Shown here in pieces: positions 1 to 7,096 of a stretch of 10,380 bases of DNA. Location of the stretch: positions 4,272,665 to 4,283,044 of the forward strand of contig CP070790.1 of assembly GCA_020346805.1 (NCBI GenBank). The letters run 5' to 3'. Origin of the DNA: Planctomycetota bacterium. GTDB lineage: Bacteria; Planctomycetota; Phycisphaerae; UBA1845; PWPN01. The translations under genes were made by a program, and so were the position numbers. The notes under the pieces were generated by a model that ran no database searches, was not told where the DNA came from, and was given only the letters and a program-made list of their open reading frames with translations. Every line of letters begins with the position of its first letter. Positions within the stretch are counted from its first letter, which is position 1.

Positions 1-950
1 AGTTGATCGTAAAAATGGCTGCGATCCCCCTCCATCAAAGGCCGACCGTTGCGCCATCGTCGTGCAAGGGTTAAAAGCATGTCGGCTATCGGTAAGCCAA
101 AAACCATAAGTGCTCCAAGCATCCAGCGAACCAGATTCTTTTCCGCAAATAATAAGATGATAACCGCCGCATTAAGCCCCAGCAGCATAGATCCCGCATC
201 ACCTAAAAAGATTTTGGCCGGATTCAGATTAAAAGGTAAAAAGCCAACTGCTGCTCCAAGCATCGCCAGCGCCAAAACAATCCGCTCATTGGCAACTTCA
301 ATATCCTCATAAATCCGCATGTGGGAGGCTAACAGGAAAAATCCAACGGCAATAATCCCCAAAACCCCCGTGCATAATCCAACAAGCCCGTCAATCAGAT
401 TGGTCGCATTACAGGCACCCACCACAATGAAAACCATCAGAGGCGCAGAATATAAAATCTCCAACCAACGACTTTCAGATCCAATATCTATCGCTGCGAC
501 TCCGGGCAACACTCGGATAAGATCGTCACCCAGCCCCAAAAAGAGTAAGAACACGGCCACGCCAATATTACACGTCAGCTTTAACGTCGATCGCATAAAC
601 CGTAAATCATCAAACAGACCGATCAGCATTATGGCCAAACCGCATAACGCAATTCCCGCCATCAGACCAACACGAACGCCGATCTGATCTGTCATAAAGG
701 TTACCATAATTCCAGCCAGCCAACCGAGAAAAACGGCCACACCCCCCAAATAGGGAATCGGGACTTCATGCGGTTTAAGGAAGTCATCCGGCTTATCAAT
801 TATCCCTTTTTTCAGGGCCATATATCGGCAAACCGGAGTGGCTAACAGGGACACCCCGAAGGATATTACCGCCACCGGCCAGAAACGCTCAATAATCTCA
901 CCCCAGGTGGTTATCATCGTTGATGCAAGTATATCGCCATTGACAAACAT
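1..950 (-). CDS. MraY/WecA-family polyprenyl-phosphate sugar-1-phosphate transferase, 3' end cut by window edge
   Basis: Integral membrane enzyme that moves a sugar-1-phosphate from a UDP-sugar (probably UDP-GlcNAc) to undecaprenyl phosphate, the first membrane step of a cell-surface glycan. I translated 316 residues from an ATG at 950. Visible family landmarks: a cytoplasmic loop with DKPDD (52-56) and HEVPIPYLGG (61-70), the Mg-binding pair D114-D115 in GLFDDLR, NATNLIDG (181-188), GDAGS (250-254), and the GDRSH motif (308-312) near the edge. Many hydrophobic segments alternate with these loops. The family usually runs 330-380 residues, so only the last few dozen are missing. The GDRSHFYDQ ending fits WecA/TagO-type enzymes better than MraY, which acts on UDP-MurNAc-pentapeptide; the exact sugar cannot be told. 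The start has only a weak GAGAG ribosome site; M12 is an alternative. It diverges from purD and has no visible operon partner inside the window. Confidence 0.93.
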   Translation of the reverse strand, partial: MFVNGDILASTMITTWGEIIERFWPVAVISFGVSLLATPVCRYMALKKGIIDKPDDFLKPHEVPIPYLGGVAVFLGWLAGIMVTFMTDQIGVRVGLMAGIALCGLAIMLIGLFDDLRFMRSTLKLTCNIGVAVFLLFLGLGDDLIRVLPGVAAIDIGSESRWLEILYSAPLMVFIVVGACNATNLIDGLVGLCTGVLGIIAVGFFLLASHMRIYEDIEVANERIVLALAMLGAAVGFLPFNLNPAKIFLGDAGSMLLGLNAAVIILLFAEKNLVRWMLGALMVFGLPIADMLLTLARRWRNGRPLMEGDRSHFYDQ

Positions 951-1285
951 TGATTGCTCTCAACTCAGATACAAGCGCCAGTTACGGCATATCATCATAT
1001 AAGTAGATGCCTTTGGCCAATAAGATCGGCATTTTGCCCGACTTTATCCGGTCAATCCAGTATATATTAGCCAAACAGAGGCTTAAATCCTCATTTTCCA
1101 CAACATCGATCACGGATTATACGTTGTTACAGACTAAACGTTCAAAAAACGCACTTCAACTCCCATATCCGATTGCCATCGAATTCTTCGACCCGCAAAG
1201 CCCGATTTTTCCCAATTCAACCATGACAGATCTCAAAATCCCTTTACACAGTCTATGGATTCGATAAAAATCCCTTCATTCGGTA

Positions 1286-1319
1286 TTCCGGCCCTCCCCA
1301 GAGGACGTACGGACCGGAA
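1286..1319. promoter_or_regulatory. Imperfect inverted repeat upstream of purD, possible operator
   Basis: Arms TTCCGGCCC (1286-1294) and GGACCGGAA (1311-1319) match at 8 of 9 positions around a 16-base spacer. The dyad ends 14 bases before a TTGACA hexamer, where a regulator of purD could bind. No T-run follows, so it does not look like a terminator. A purine-repressor site would normally be a shorter, AT-richer palindrome, so no regulator is named. Confidence 0.25.
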
Positions 1320-1333
1320 GGCCTTGGCAATAC

Positions 1334-1339
1334 TTGACA
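1334..1339 (+). promoter_or_regulatory. Candidate -35 hexamer (TTGACA) for purD
   Basis: A perfect sigma-70 type -35 hexamer lies 53 bases before the purD start. The matching -10 is weak: GTAAAT at 1358-1363 (18-base spacing) is the nearest fit. This makes the promoter plausible but unproven, and promoter consensus in the presumed host group is not well known to me. Confidence 0.25.
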
Positions 1340-1376
1340 ATAAAGGATAGATTATTCGTAAATATCAGATAATTGT

Positions 1377-1385
1377 GAAGGTGAG
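1377..1385 (+). promoter_or_regulatory. Ribosome binding site of purD
   Basis: GAAGGTGAG (1377-1385) is a good Shine-Dalgarno sequence seven bases before the ATG at 1393. It fixes the purD start, which also coincides with the conserved N-terminal MKVLLIGSGGREH. Confidence 0.7.
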
Positions 1386-1392
1386 ATAAAAA

Positions 1393-2679
1393 ATGAAGGT
1401 TCTACTAATCGGAAGCGGTGGAAGGGAACACGTCCTGGCTTGGAAAATCAAACAATCTCCCAAAGTCGATCGATTGTTTTGTGCTCCTGGTAATGCCGGG
1501 ACGGCTGAAATCTCGGAAAATGTCGATTTGAAAGACACGGATCTAACCGGCATCGTACAGTTCGCCAAGAACGAAAAAATCGATCTGGTAGTGGTCGGTC
1601 CGGAGGATCCTTTGGCCTTGGGCTTAATCGACGAACTAAACACCGCCGGTATACGTGCCTTCGGACCCGACAAAGCGGCCGCCCGGCTGGAAGGCGATAA
1701 AGCATTTGCCAAGGAAATGATGCGGCACAGATCGGTTCCGACGGCCGACGTCCGCATTTTCACCAAATATCGCGACGCCAAAGCCTATATTGCCAGTCGA
1801 GACGTCGGCATAGTGGTCAAGGCCGCCGGTTTGGCTAAAGGCAAAGGCGCCATAGTCTGTGAAGATCCGGCAGATGCACTGATCGCCCTGGAAAGGATAA
1901 TGGTCAAACGGGAATTCGGATCGGCAGGTAACACCGTACTCGTCGAAGAAAAGCTCACCGGCCCTGAAGTCAGCGTCCTGGCACTGGTGGACGAAAACAC
2001 CATATACGTCCTGGAGAACGCACAGGATCACAAGCCCATCGGTGAAGGTGATACCGGCCTTAACACCGGGGGCATGGGCGCCTACTGCCCCACCGATCTA
2101 CTGGACGATAAACTCTTAACACAAATCGAATCGGAAATACTGGTGCCAATCGTCGATGCCCTTCGACTGGAGGGCATCAAATACAAAGGAGTGCTCTACG
2201 CCGGCTTGATGCTCACCTCTGGAGGGCCGAAGGTACTGGAATTCAATTGCCGATTCGGCGATCCCGAAGCCCAGCCCATCCTAATGCGGCTCAAAAACGA
2301 CATCATCGACGTATTTGACGCACTCATCGACAACAAACTCGATTCCATCACCCTTCAATGGGACCCGCGGGCATCCATCTGCGTGGTCATGGCCTCCGGC
2401 GGATACCCGGGATCATACGAAAAAGGCAAAACTATCGCCGGTCTGAATCAAGCCAACGCCATGGACGGGGTGGTCGTCTTTCATGCCGGCACTAAACACA
2501 CCAATGGCCAGGTAATTACCAATGGTGGGAGGGTCCTGGGGGTAACCGCCCTGGGGGAAACCTTACAAGACGCCGCCGATCTCTGCTATCAAGCCGTCGA
2601 TAAAATCAAATTTGACGGAGCTTACTATCGTCGAGACATCGGTGCCAAGGCCCTGAAAAAAGTCGCCTCTACAACTTAA
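1393..2679 (+). CDS. purD: Phosphoribosylamine--glycine ligase (GAR synthetase)
   Basis: Cytosolic ATP-grasp enzyme that joins glycine to 5-phosphoribosylamine with ATP, giving glycinamide ribonucleotide, the second step of de novo purine synthesis. The 428-residue protein is full length for the family (about 420-430). The N-terminal domain starts with the nucleotide-binding-like MKVLLIGSGGREHVL and continues with APGNAGTAE (31-39) and GPEDPLALG (69-77). The ATP-grasp part shows VVKAAGLAKGKGA (141-153), GDTGLNTGGMGAY (219-231) and the PurD signature RFGDPEAQ (287-294), whose acidic residues bind metal. The C-terminal domain ends with YYRRDIGAKAL (411-421). The start is set by a strong ribosome site. 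It stands alone on the + strand, with no other purine gene next to it, and converges with the pseudopilin genes. No frameshift or missing key residue is seen. Confidence 0.98.
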   Translation: MKVLLIGSGGREHVLAWKIKQSPKVDRLFCAPGNAGTAEISENVDLKDTDLTGIVQFAKNEKIDLVVVGPEDPLALGLIDELNTAGIRAFGPDKAAARLEGDKAFAKEMMRHRSVPTADVRIFTKYRDAKAYIASRDVGIVVKAAGLAKGKGAIVCEDPADALIALERIMVKREFGSAGNTVLVEEKLTGPEVSVLALVDENTIYVLENAQDHKPIGEGDTGLNTGGMGAYCPTDLLDDKLLTQIESEILVPIVDALRLEGIKYKGVLYAGLMLTSGGPKVLEFNCRFGDPEAQPILMRLKNDIIDVFDALIDNKLDSITLQWDPRASICVVMASGGYPGSYEKGKTIAGLNQANAMDGVVVFHAGTKHTNGQVITNGGRVLGVTALGETLQDAADLCYQAVDKIKFDGAYYRRDIGAKALKKVASTT

Positions 2680-2732
2680 ATAAGGTCTCTCTCACAAGTA
2701 ATACGGATAATACCCAGCCCGCGGTAACTGAA

Positions 2733-2760
2733 GAATCTCCGTTTTCGTATAGAGAGATTC
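2733..2760. repeat. Inverted repeat GAATCTC/GAGATTC
   Basis: Perfect 7-base arms GAATCTC (2733-2739) and GAGATTC (2754-2760) surround a 14-base spacer. No T-tract follows on either strand. It may be part of a bidirectional terminator region together with the hairpin immediately downstream, or half of a degraded palindromic repeat. Confidence 0.4.
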
Positions 2761-2763
2761 CTC

Positions 2764-2785
2764 AGTCGCTGCGGCGACTTTGCTT
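2764..2785. terminator. Short hairpin downstream of purD, possible terminator
   Basis: AGTCGC (2764-2769) pairs perfectly with GCGACT (2774-2779) across a TGCG loop, and TTGCTT follows on the + strand. A GC-rich 6-bp stem with a short loop about 85 bases after the purD stop suits a terminator, but the T-tract is interrupted, so termination may be weak. The same stem would form in the opposite transcript coming from the pseudopilin genes. Confidence 0.35.
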
Positions 2786-2835
2786 ATGACGCTAAATACG
2801 TAACGGTAGTTATGCCGGGTAGACAAGTGTTATTG

Positions 2836-3861
2836 TTACCAGAGAATATCACGCCGCCAGGTACCGGCAACAGGACTCATCGTGCCGCCACCGCCCCACT
2901 CCAAATGCAGTAACGGTGCGCTGTCGGGATTTCCATTATAAGATACTGCGGTTCTGGTCCCTGATCCGGAGACAACAATCACCAGGGCATTGCCACTCAA
3001 CCAGCCGGTTCGGTCCACTATCTCCTGGATGATCGGTGAAATGTCGGGGGTGCGCTGATCCTCACCTGCTTCACCAACCGTATACCACTCAGCAGGTGAC
3101 CAGGCCACCGCTGCCGATGTCGGTGTCCGAAAAGATATATTGTAAAGCGATGTGGTGAAGGCCGAGGCATAATCAGTATTCTCACCCACAATCGTCAGAG
3201 AGGCAGCGCCGCTGCTTACTTCATCTGCCGTAAATTGAATGTAGCAATTGCTGACCGCAGCACCCTGCGGTATCGGTACTTCTGTGAAACGTATGCCCAC
3301 CATGTGCGTATGCACCGACGGATCTGAAGGGGGATCGAGGTCCAAAGCCAGTTCTAGATCGGTGCTTGCCGGGTATATCCACCCCGTGTTGATATTTTGC
3401 TCTATATCATCGTTGAGGCTGGCCACTCGCTTCTCAAAAACCTCGCTTCCACCGACTCCGGTTCTCTGAAGCTGCACACTGCAAATCCGCACCGCTTCGC
3501 CGACGGTAGCCTTGGCGTAGAGCCTCACCGGCTGTGTGGAATCATTGGCTAAATTACTATCCAGTTCATCAACCAGCTTAAGCGTATAGGCGCCATCATC
3601 AATAGGTGCCTTGGGTAACCAGGTGTCATTGTTGTAGCTATTGCGCCAATTGGGATTATTGGCCATCCTGTATAAACCCAATTCGACGGCTGACTGAGCA
3701 TAGAAGCGCGCCTTTACCGCATCCACATTGTTGTTGACTGTCCGGCGTTGGACGCGCACGGCCGTTAACGCCGCGATGCCAATAATGCTCACTATCATAG
3801 CTACGCTGAGCGTGGCAATATAAATACTACCCCTACGGTAATTCTTATCATTACCCATCAT
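2836..3861 (-). CDS. PilX/GspK-like minor pseudopilin with C-terminal extracellular beta-domain
   Basis: A 341-residue membrane-anchored protein, last gene of the pseudopilin block. A short basic leader ending NYRRG (7-11) precedes one hydrophobic helix (about 12-34, SIYIATLSVAMIVSIIGIAA) and then an amphipathic stretch with ARFYAQSAVELGLYRM (51-66). This is the PilX/GspK N-terminal pattern, in which the +5 glutamate of other pilins is absent, as here. Residues about 135-325 form a separate domain with VGIRFTEVPIPQGAAVSNCY (188-207), DQRTPDISPIIQEIVDR (268-284) and SAPLLHLEW (314-322). I recognise this beta-rich domain from secreted proteins but cannot name its family with certainty. The tail GTWRRDILW (333-341) resembles ends of PilX-like proteins I recall from planctomycetes, so the domain may be inserted before the last strand. 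The ATG lies nine bases after the PilV-like stop, so translation is probably coupled; M2 is an alternative start. Confidence 0.8.
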   Translation of the reverse strand: MMGNDKNYRRGSIYIATLSVAMIVSIIGIAALTAVRVQRRTVNNNVDAVKARFYAQSAVELGLYRMANNPNWRNSYNNDTWLPKAPIDDGAYTLKLVDELDSNLANDSTQPVRLYAKATVGEAVRICSVQLQRTGVGGSEVFEKRVASLNDDIEQNINTGWIYPASTDLELALDLDPPSDPSVHTHMVGIRFTEVPIPQGAAVSNCYIQFTADEVSSGAASLTIVGENTDYASAFTTSLYNISFRTPTSAAVAWSPAEWYTVGEAGEDQRTPDISPIIQEIVDRTGWLSGNALVIVVSGSGTRTAVSYNGNPDSAPLLHLEWGGGGTMSPVAGTWRRDILW

Positions 3862-3870
3862 ACTTAATCG

Positions 3871-4701
3871 TTACCCAATCGTTTTCACTATAACCGTTAA
3901 CATATCGACATCCATGCCACCCCGGCCGTCGGAAACCGTCAAAGTTATGTTGTACGTCCCTGGATTCATGTACGCATGGTTAACTGATTCACCGCTGTTG
4001 CTATTCCCATCACCAAAATCCCAGTCATAAGTAAGCGGATCACCGTCCGTGTCTTCAGAACCGCCGGCATAGAAAATAACCGTCAACGGTGGATATCCCG
4101 TGAGTGGATCGCCAATGGCTACCGCCGTCGGCGGATTGTTGCTCGGTGTAGCGGACCAACCGCTGCCGTCCAAATCCATCACCCAGGCACTGGTCCTGAA
4201 GGCCGTCAGAGTAGCTACCGGCGTACCGTTACAGCTTACCTTCACATCAATACGCTTAACGCCCGTTGCGGTTGCTATACTCTGTGAGAGATCACTGGGA
4301 TGGACCCAACAAACCTCGACTGAGCGGGTATAGTTTTCCGTCAGCAGAATCGCCGAGCCGTTTTTGTGTTGCGGCGGGCTGGAACTCCATTGATGGTAAT
4401 CATCTACATCGTCATAATGGGCACGACTGGTGGTACCTTCACCTATATCCCGGCCAAGTGCCCCTTCTGTATTAGGTTCCTGGTAAGGCAACTGAAGGAT
4501 TTCCGTCATCAGATCCTGGGCTAGATGTAATCCCTTGCTGTTTTCAGCAATGACGGTCGCACCAACTTTGGAGGCACCAACAGTATGCAAGGCCGCCGCC
4601 AACATGATCCCGACGATAAGCATCGAAATTACCGCCTCAACCATACTAAAGGCCGATCGCCTGACAACTCGGGACAAGCTTTTATCAATCAGAACGCTCA
4701 T
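3871..4701 (-). CDS. PilV/GspI-like minor pseudopilin with C-terminal PKD domain
   Basis: A 276-residue type IV pilin-like protein. After a basic leader (1-17) comes AFSMVEAVISMLIVGIMLAA (17-36): the class III signal with F18 at +1 and the conserved glutamate E22 at +5, followed by the hydrophobic assembly helix. The residue before the cleavage site is Ala17 rather than the usual Gly. The pilin part (to about 185) includes YDDVDDYHQW (96-105) and two cysteines (C131, C157). Residues about 189-273 form a PKD domain, an immunoglobulin-like fold found in surface proteins and polysaccharide-degrading enzymes: PPTAVAIGDPLTG, YDWDFGDG (225-232), HAYMNPGTYNITLTVSDGRG (242-261). The start codon is joined to the previous stop as TGATG, so the two genes are translationally coupled. 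It should act at the periplasmic or extracellular tip of a pseudopilus or pilus. Confidence 0.88.
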   Translation of the reverse strand: MSVLIDKSLSRVVRRSAFSMVEAVISMLIVGIMLAAALHTVGASKVGATVIAENSKGLHLAQDLMTEILQLPYQEPNTEGALGRDIGEGTTSRAHYDDVDDYHQWSSSPPQHKNGSAILLTENYTRSVEVCWVHPSDLSQSIATATGVKRIDVKVSCNGTPVATLTAFRTSAWVMDLDGSGWSATPSNNPPTAVAIGDPLTGYPPLTVIFYAGGSEDTDGDPLTYDWDFGDGNSNSGESVNHAYMNPGTYNITLTVSDGRGGMDVDMLTVIVKTIG

Positions 4702-6359
4702 CAGCCGGTCCCTCCAACACGTATAGACACATAGTTAAATTCCGCTCCTGTGTCATAGTCTACGGGCGTCAGCTCAATCGCATGATAATTGGTGGTGGCG
4801 AATCGGTAATAGTTATACGTGCCATTTTCTTCACCGTTGATCTTGATATTAACCGTGTTGAAATTCGGATCCACCAACAGACGAAGATTAACGAATCCGC
4901 TCGATAATCCTGTAACCATCACTAACTTTTTCACGGTTCCGGCGCTGGGTTTGGTGTATAAACATAGCGTTTGAGTTCCATCGTCCTCCCGCCCCACAGT
5001 GGCGTAAATGATACCACAGGTGTTATCTGAACTATCAACATATAATTTGACGCCGGCTCCGAAACCGCCAATCGTGATATCGCGGAATTCAACCTCCACC
5101 GTAGTCAGCTCAACAAAATCATTTGCCGGATTGCTATAGATGGCCCTGTCGGCCGACCATACGTCGCCGAAAAGTGTGCCAGGATTAAATGAGCCGCTCC
5201 CCGTAACCCAGTCGCTGATTCCATCGCCGTTCATATCCAGGTCTGTCGGGCTGGTATGAAAATCAAGCTCCCACCAGGCCGACAGCAGCTCTGGAGTATT
5301 CAACATGCGAATGGCGGTATTAATTTGTGACTCATAATCATCACCGGCCTGCAAACTTAACTTGATGCCGGTCACATACTGTCTGGTAGCGATCTGGTCC
5401 GGCCCCGGAGCGCTTATCGTGCCCCAAATATAATACAGCATGGACTGGGCAGGTTCGTAATTCCAATTCGCACCGGCATCGGTTGTTTTAAGCATACCGG
5501 TTGCCCCGTTGCTATTATTATTCTCAAAAATAATTCTACATGACGGACCGCCGCCGCCGTGTTTGACTACCAGACATAAATCGTCCTCGGGAGCTAAACC
5601 GGCAACATTTGTAAAGAAAAACTCTGTCCATGCATACGACCTGGGCAGATTATTCTCATACATAATCTGTTCTTCGAGTACGGTCGAGGTAGGGCTATAA
5701 TTGTCGTCAGCCGGTCGCAATTGAACAAACGAATATTCTTTAACCGGCGAATTTTGTATGGCCATAAGTAACACACGCGTCACCCGCCAGCTCAGCGTAT
5801 CAGAGGTTAATACAGCGGCTGAGGGTTTGAAGTATTGACCACACCATAGGTTGTCATCAACTTTATATTCTTTTAAATCAATTGCCCCAGTGTAGCTGCT
5901 TAATATTTGTTCAGGACCTTCTACCGGAAGCCCCGGATACTGCTCTGTTAAACTCTTCAAATCGTAAACCAGATTAAACTGCTGTACGTTTTCGAGGATT
6001 GGGATCTCGCTGCCACCGTTATGTTGCCGAGTCAGAGGATCGCCCGGGGTGCCTGACCAGGCGTAGCGGATGCGCTCGGATGAGTTGTCATTGTCGTCAT
6101 AATAGTCGGCAATGGTAAAGGTGATGGCATTTGAGGTTCGCTCGACAATGTGACAGGCATTCTGGAGCTCGGTCACCAGATCGTCGGCAATCAATCCCGT
6201 ATGAATTAACTGACTGGAAGCCTCCGCGTCCTCGGGCAAGGCCTTGGCGGCAATGAGAATGGCCGATCCCATCCCAACCATAATTATGCCGATCATGCCC
6301 ACGGTGACCAACATCTCGGTCAAGGTAAAACCGAAACGTTGATAATCCCCGTATGTCAT
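4701..6359 (-). CDS. PilW/GspJ-like minor pseudopilin with inserted jelly-roll-like and C-terminal LamG-like domains
   Basis: Large pilin-like protein: 552 residues from the ATG at 6359, or 565 if the GTG at 6398 is used (numbering below is for the longer form). GFTLTEML (23-30) is a canonical class III signal, with cleavage after G23 and the glutamate at +5, followed by a helix to about residue 51. The ATG gives a more usual 10-residue leader; neither start has a good ribosome site. Pilin-like sequence (about 52-185) resumes at VTGIKLSLQAG (342-352). Between them, roughly 186-330, lies what looks like an inserted beta-sandwich (WRVTRVLLMA, FVQLRPADD, LCLVVKHGGGG, MLYYIWGTI). After residue 380 comes DLDMNGDGISDW (386-397), a calcium-loop pattern DxDxNxDGxxD, and a LamG/concanavalin-like region (about 400-562). 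PilW/GspJ proteins are usually 200-350 residues, so about half of this one is extra. Its stop overlaps the next start by one base. Confidence 0.85.
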   Translation of the reverse strand: MTYGDYQRFGFTLTEMLVTVGMIGIIMVGMGSAILIAAKALPEDAEASSQLIHTGLIADDLVTELQNACHIVERTSNAITFTIADYYDDNDNSSERIRYAWSGTPGDPLTRQHNGGSEIPILENVQQFNLVYDLKSLTEQYPGLPVEGPEQILSSYTGAIDLKEYKVDDNLWCGQYFKPSAAVLTSDTLSWRVTRVLLMAIQNSPVKEYSFVQLRPADDNYSPTSTVLEEQIMYENNLPRSYAWTEFFFTNVAGLAPEDDLCLVVKHGGGGPSCRIIFENNNSNGATGMLKTTDAGANWNYEPAQSMLYYIWGTISAPGPDQIATRQYVTGIKLSLQAGDDYESQINTAIRMLNTPELLSAWWELDFHTSPTDLDMNGDGISDWVTGSGSFNPGTLFGDVWSADRAIYSNPANDFVELTTVEVEFRDITIGGFGAGVKLYVDSSDNTCGIIYATVGREDDGTQTLCLYTKPSAGTVKKLVMVTGLSSGFVNLRLLVDPNFNTVNIKINGEENGTYNYYRFATTNYHAIELTPVDYDTGAEFNYVSIRVGGTG

Positions 6360-6517
6360 TGCTCTAAAAAGAACATACCCCGATCGTTCTGAAGCCACAG
6401 ACCAATACCCCCACTATCTGTCTGCCACGCTGCTTTCTTGACCGCCATAAACCATTGGAATTGATCGGCTTGTCTCACCCCTGCCTTAACACCCCTATAC
6501 CCTAGCGTCCGATATCA
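6360..6517. other. 158-base gap inside the pseudopilin block
   Basis: The space between the GspH-like stop and the PilW-like ATG is much longer than the other junctions of the block (one-base overlap and nine bases). It is shortened to 119 bases if the GTG at 6398 is the true start. I see no hairpin followed by T-residues and no gene; the only - strand frames in it are a dozen or so codons long. It could hold an internal promoter. Confidence 0.4.
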
Positions 6518-7027
6518 TCATTGATTACCATCAACCGATAATTCTTCAAGGCTGGCTCGGCCCGTATCCGGGTCTACCTTGATCGTCTTTTGCTTCCCGC
6601 CGACTTCGATGGTTATGGTACCTTCACTATCCGGCATTCCCCTGCCATCGAAAATAATATCGGTATCTCCCCCCAGAGAGAACGAAATGATCTTGGCCCG
6701 GTAAGGTTGCTCTGATAATGTCACAACATAGGCAGTCCTCGAACTGTCAACGCCGACCACGTCGATCAGGCGGTATCTGTTCAGCATTATGTTGAAACGT
6801 ACCGTTTGACTGCTGCTGGTAATCTTCGCTCGTTGCTGGGCAAGTTCCAGATCTCTGATAATCCTGTTTGCCGTCACATCGGCACGATGACGGGAGACGG
6901 CATTGGCAAAACGGGGGATGGCGATGGCGGCCAGAAATCCGATAATAATCGTCACCACCACAAGTTCCGCCAGGCTAAATCCCCGCTCTGCTTCAAACAC
7001 GTTGATAGATCGCTTCTTGTCACCCAT
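6518..7027 (-). CDS. GspH/FimT-like pseudopilin
   Basis: First gene of the pseudopilin block. Numbered from the upstream GTG at 7066, the frame has 182 codons; I prefer the ATG at 7027 (residue 14, MGDKKRS), which leaves 169 residues and a 16-residue leader. GFSLAELVVVTIIIGFLAAI (29-48) is a canonical prepilin signal with cleavage after G29 and glutamate E34 at +5, then AIPRFANAVSRHRADVTANR. The C-terminal half shows the GspH pattern: an arginine-rich helix (RIIRDLELAQQRAK), FDGRGMPDSEGTITIEV (139-155) and DTGRASLEEL (167-176). GspH is a minor pseudopilin of the type II secretion system, FimT its type IV pilus counterpart; sequence alone does not say which machine this serves. Length matches the family (150-190). 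No accessory domain is present, unlike the three downstream proteins. ATG at 7048 is another possible start, and no strong ribosome site decides. Confidence 0.88.
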   Translation of the reverse strand: MGDKKRSINVFEAERGFSLAELVVVTIIIGFLAAIAIPRFANAVSRHRADVTANRIIRDLELAQQRAKITSSSQTVRFNIMLNRYRLIDVVGVDSSRTAYVVTLSEQPYRAKIISFSLGGDTDIIFDGRGMPDSEGTITIEVGGKQKTIKVDPDTGRASLEELSVDGNQ

Positions 7028-7096
7028 TAACCACACGCAATTCAGCATATATAGACCTACATCCACTTACCCCGACGTTTGCAATAATACCCAATA

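Larger units (their letters stand above)
951..1392. other. 442-base divergent intergenic region, no convincing gene
   Basis: This gap lies between the 5' ends of the glycosyl-1-phosphate transferase (-) and purD (+), so it should hold both promoters. For the - strand gene a TATACT box (1059-1064) is a possible -10, but its -35 is poor. For purD there is a perfect TTGACA (1334-1339). A 9-base inverted repeat with one mismatch (1286-1294 with 1311-1319, arms TTCCGGCCC and GGACCGGAA) sits just before that -35. An 86-codon + strand reading frame (1007-1267) lacks a ribosome site and has no recognisable protein features, so I do not call it. The gap is long for this compact window. Confidence 0.6.
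2680..2835. other. Convergent intergenic spacer with two hairpins
   Basis: This spacer separates the 3' end of purD (+) from the 3' end of the PilX-like gene (-). It contains two inverted repeats (2733-2760 and 2764-2779), each of which could act on transcripts from either side. The stretch from about 2754 to 2790 (GAGATTCCTCAGTCGCTGCG and on) resembles, from memory, a class of short palindromic repeats scattered between genes in several environmental bacteria. Only one copy is present here, so that remains a recollection. Confidence 0.5.

Noticed and set aside
49..687. Two + strand reading frames (49-312 and 319-687)
   Set aside because: They lie antisense to the clearly coding glycosyl-1-phosphate transferase and have the low-complexity Ser/Thr/Pro/Lys look of shadow frames.
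1007..1267. 86-codon + strand reading frame in the gap before purD
   Set aside because: It has no ribosome site and no recognisable domain, signal or membrane segment, and its composition looks like translated non-coding DNA.
1365..2031. Several - strand reading frames overlapping purD
   Set aside because: purD is complete and unmistakable on the + strand; the antisense frames show no family features.
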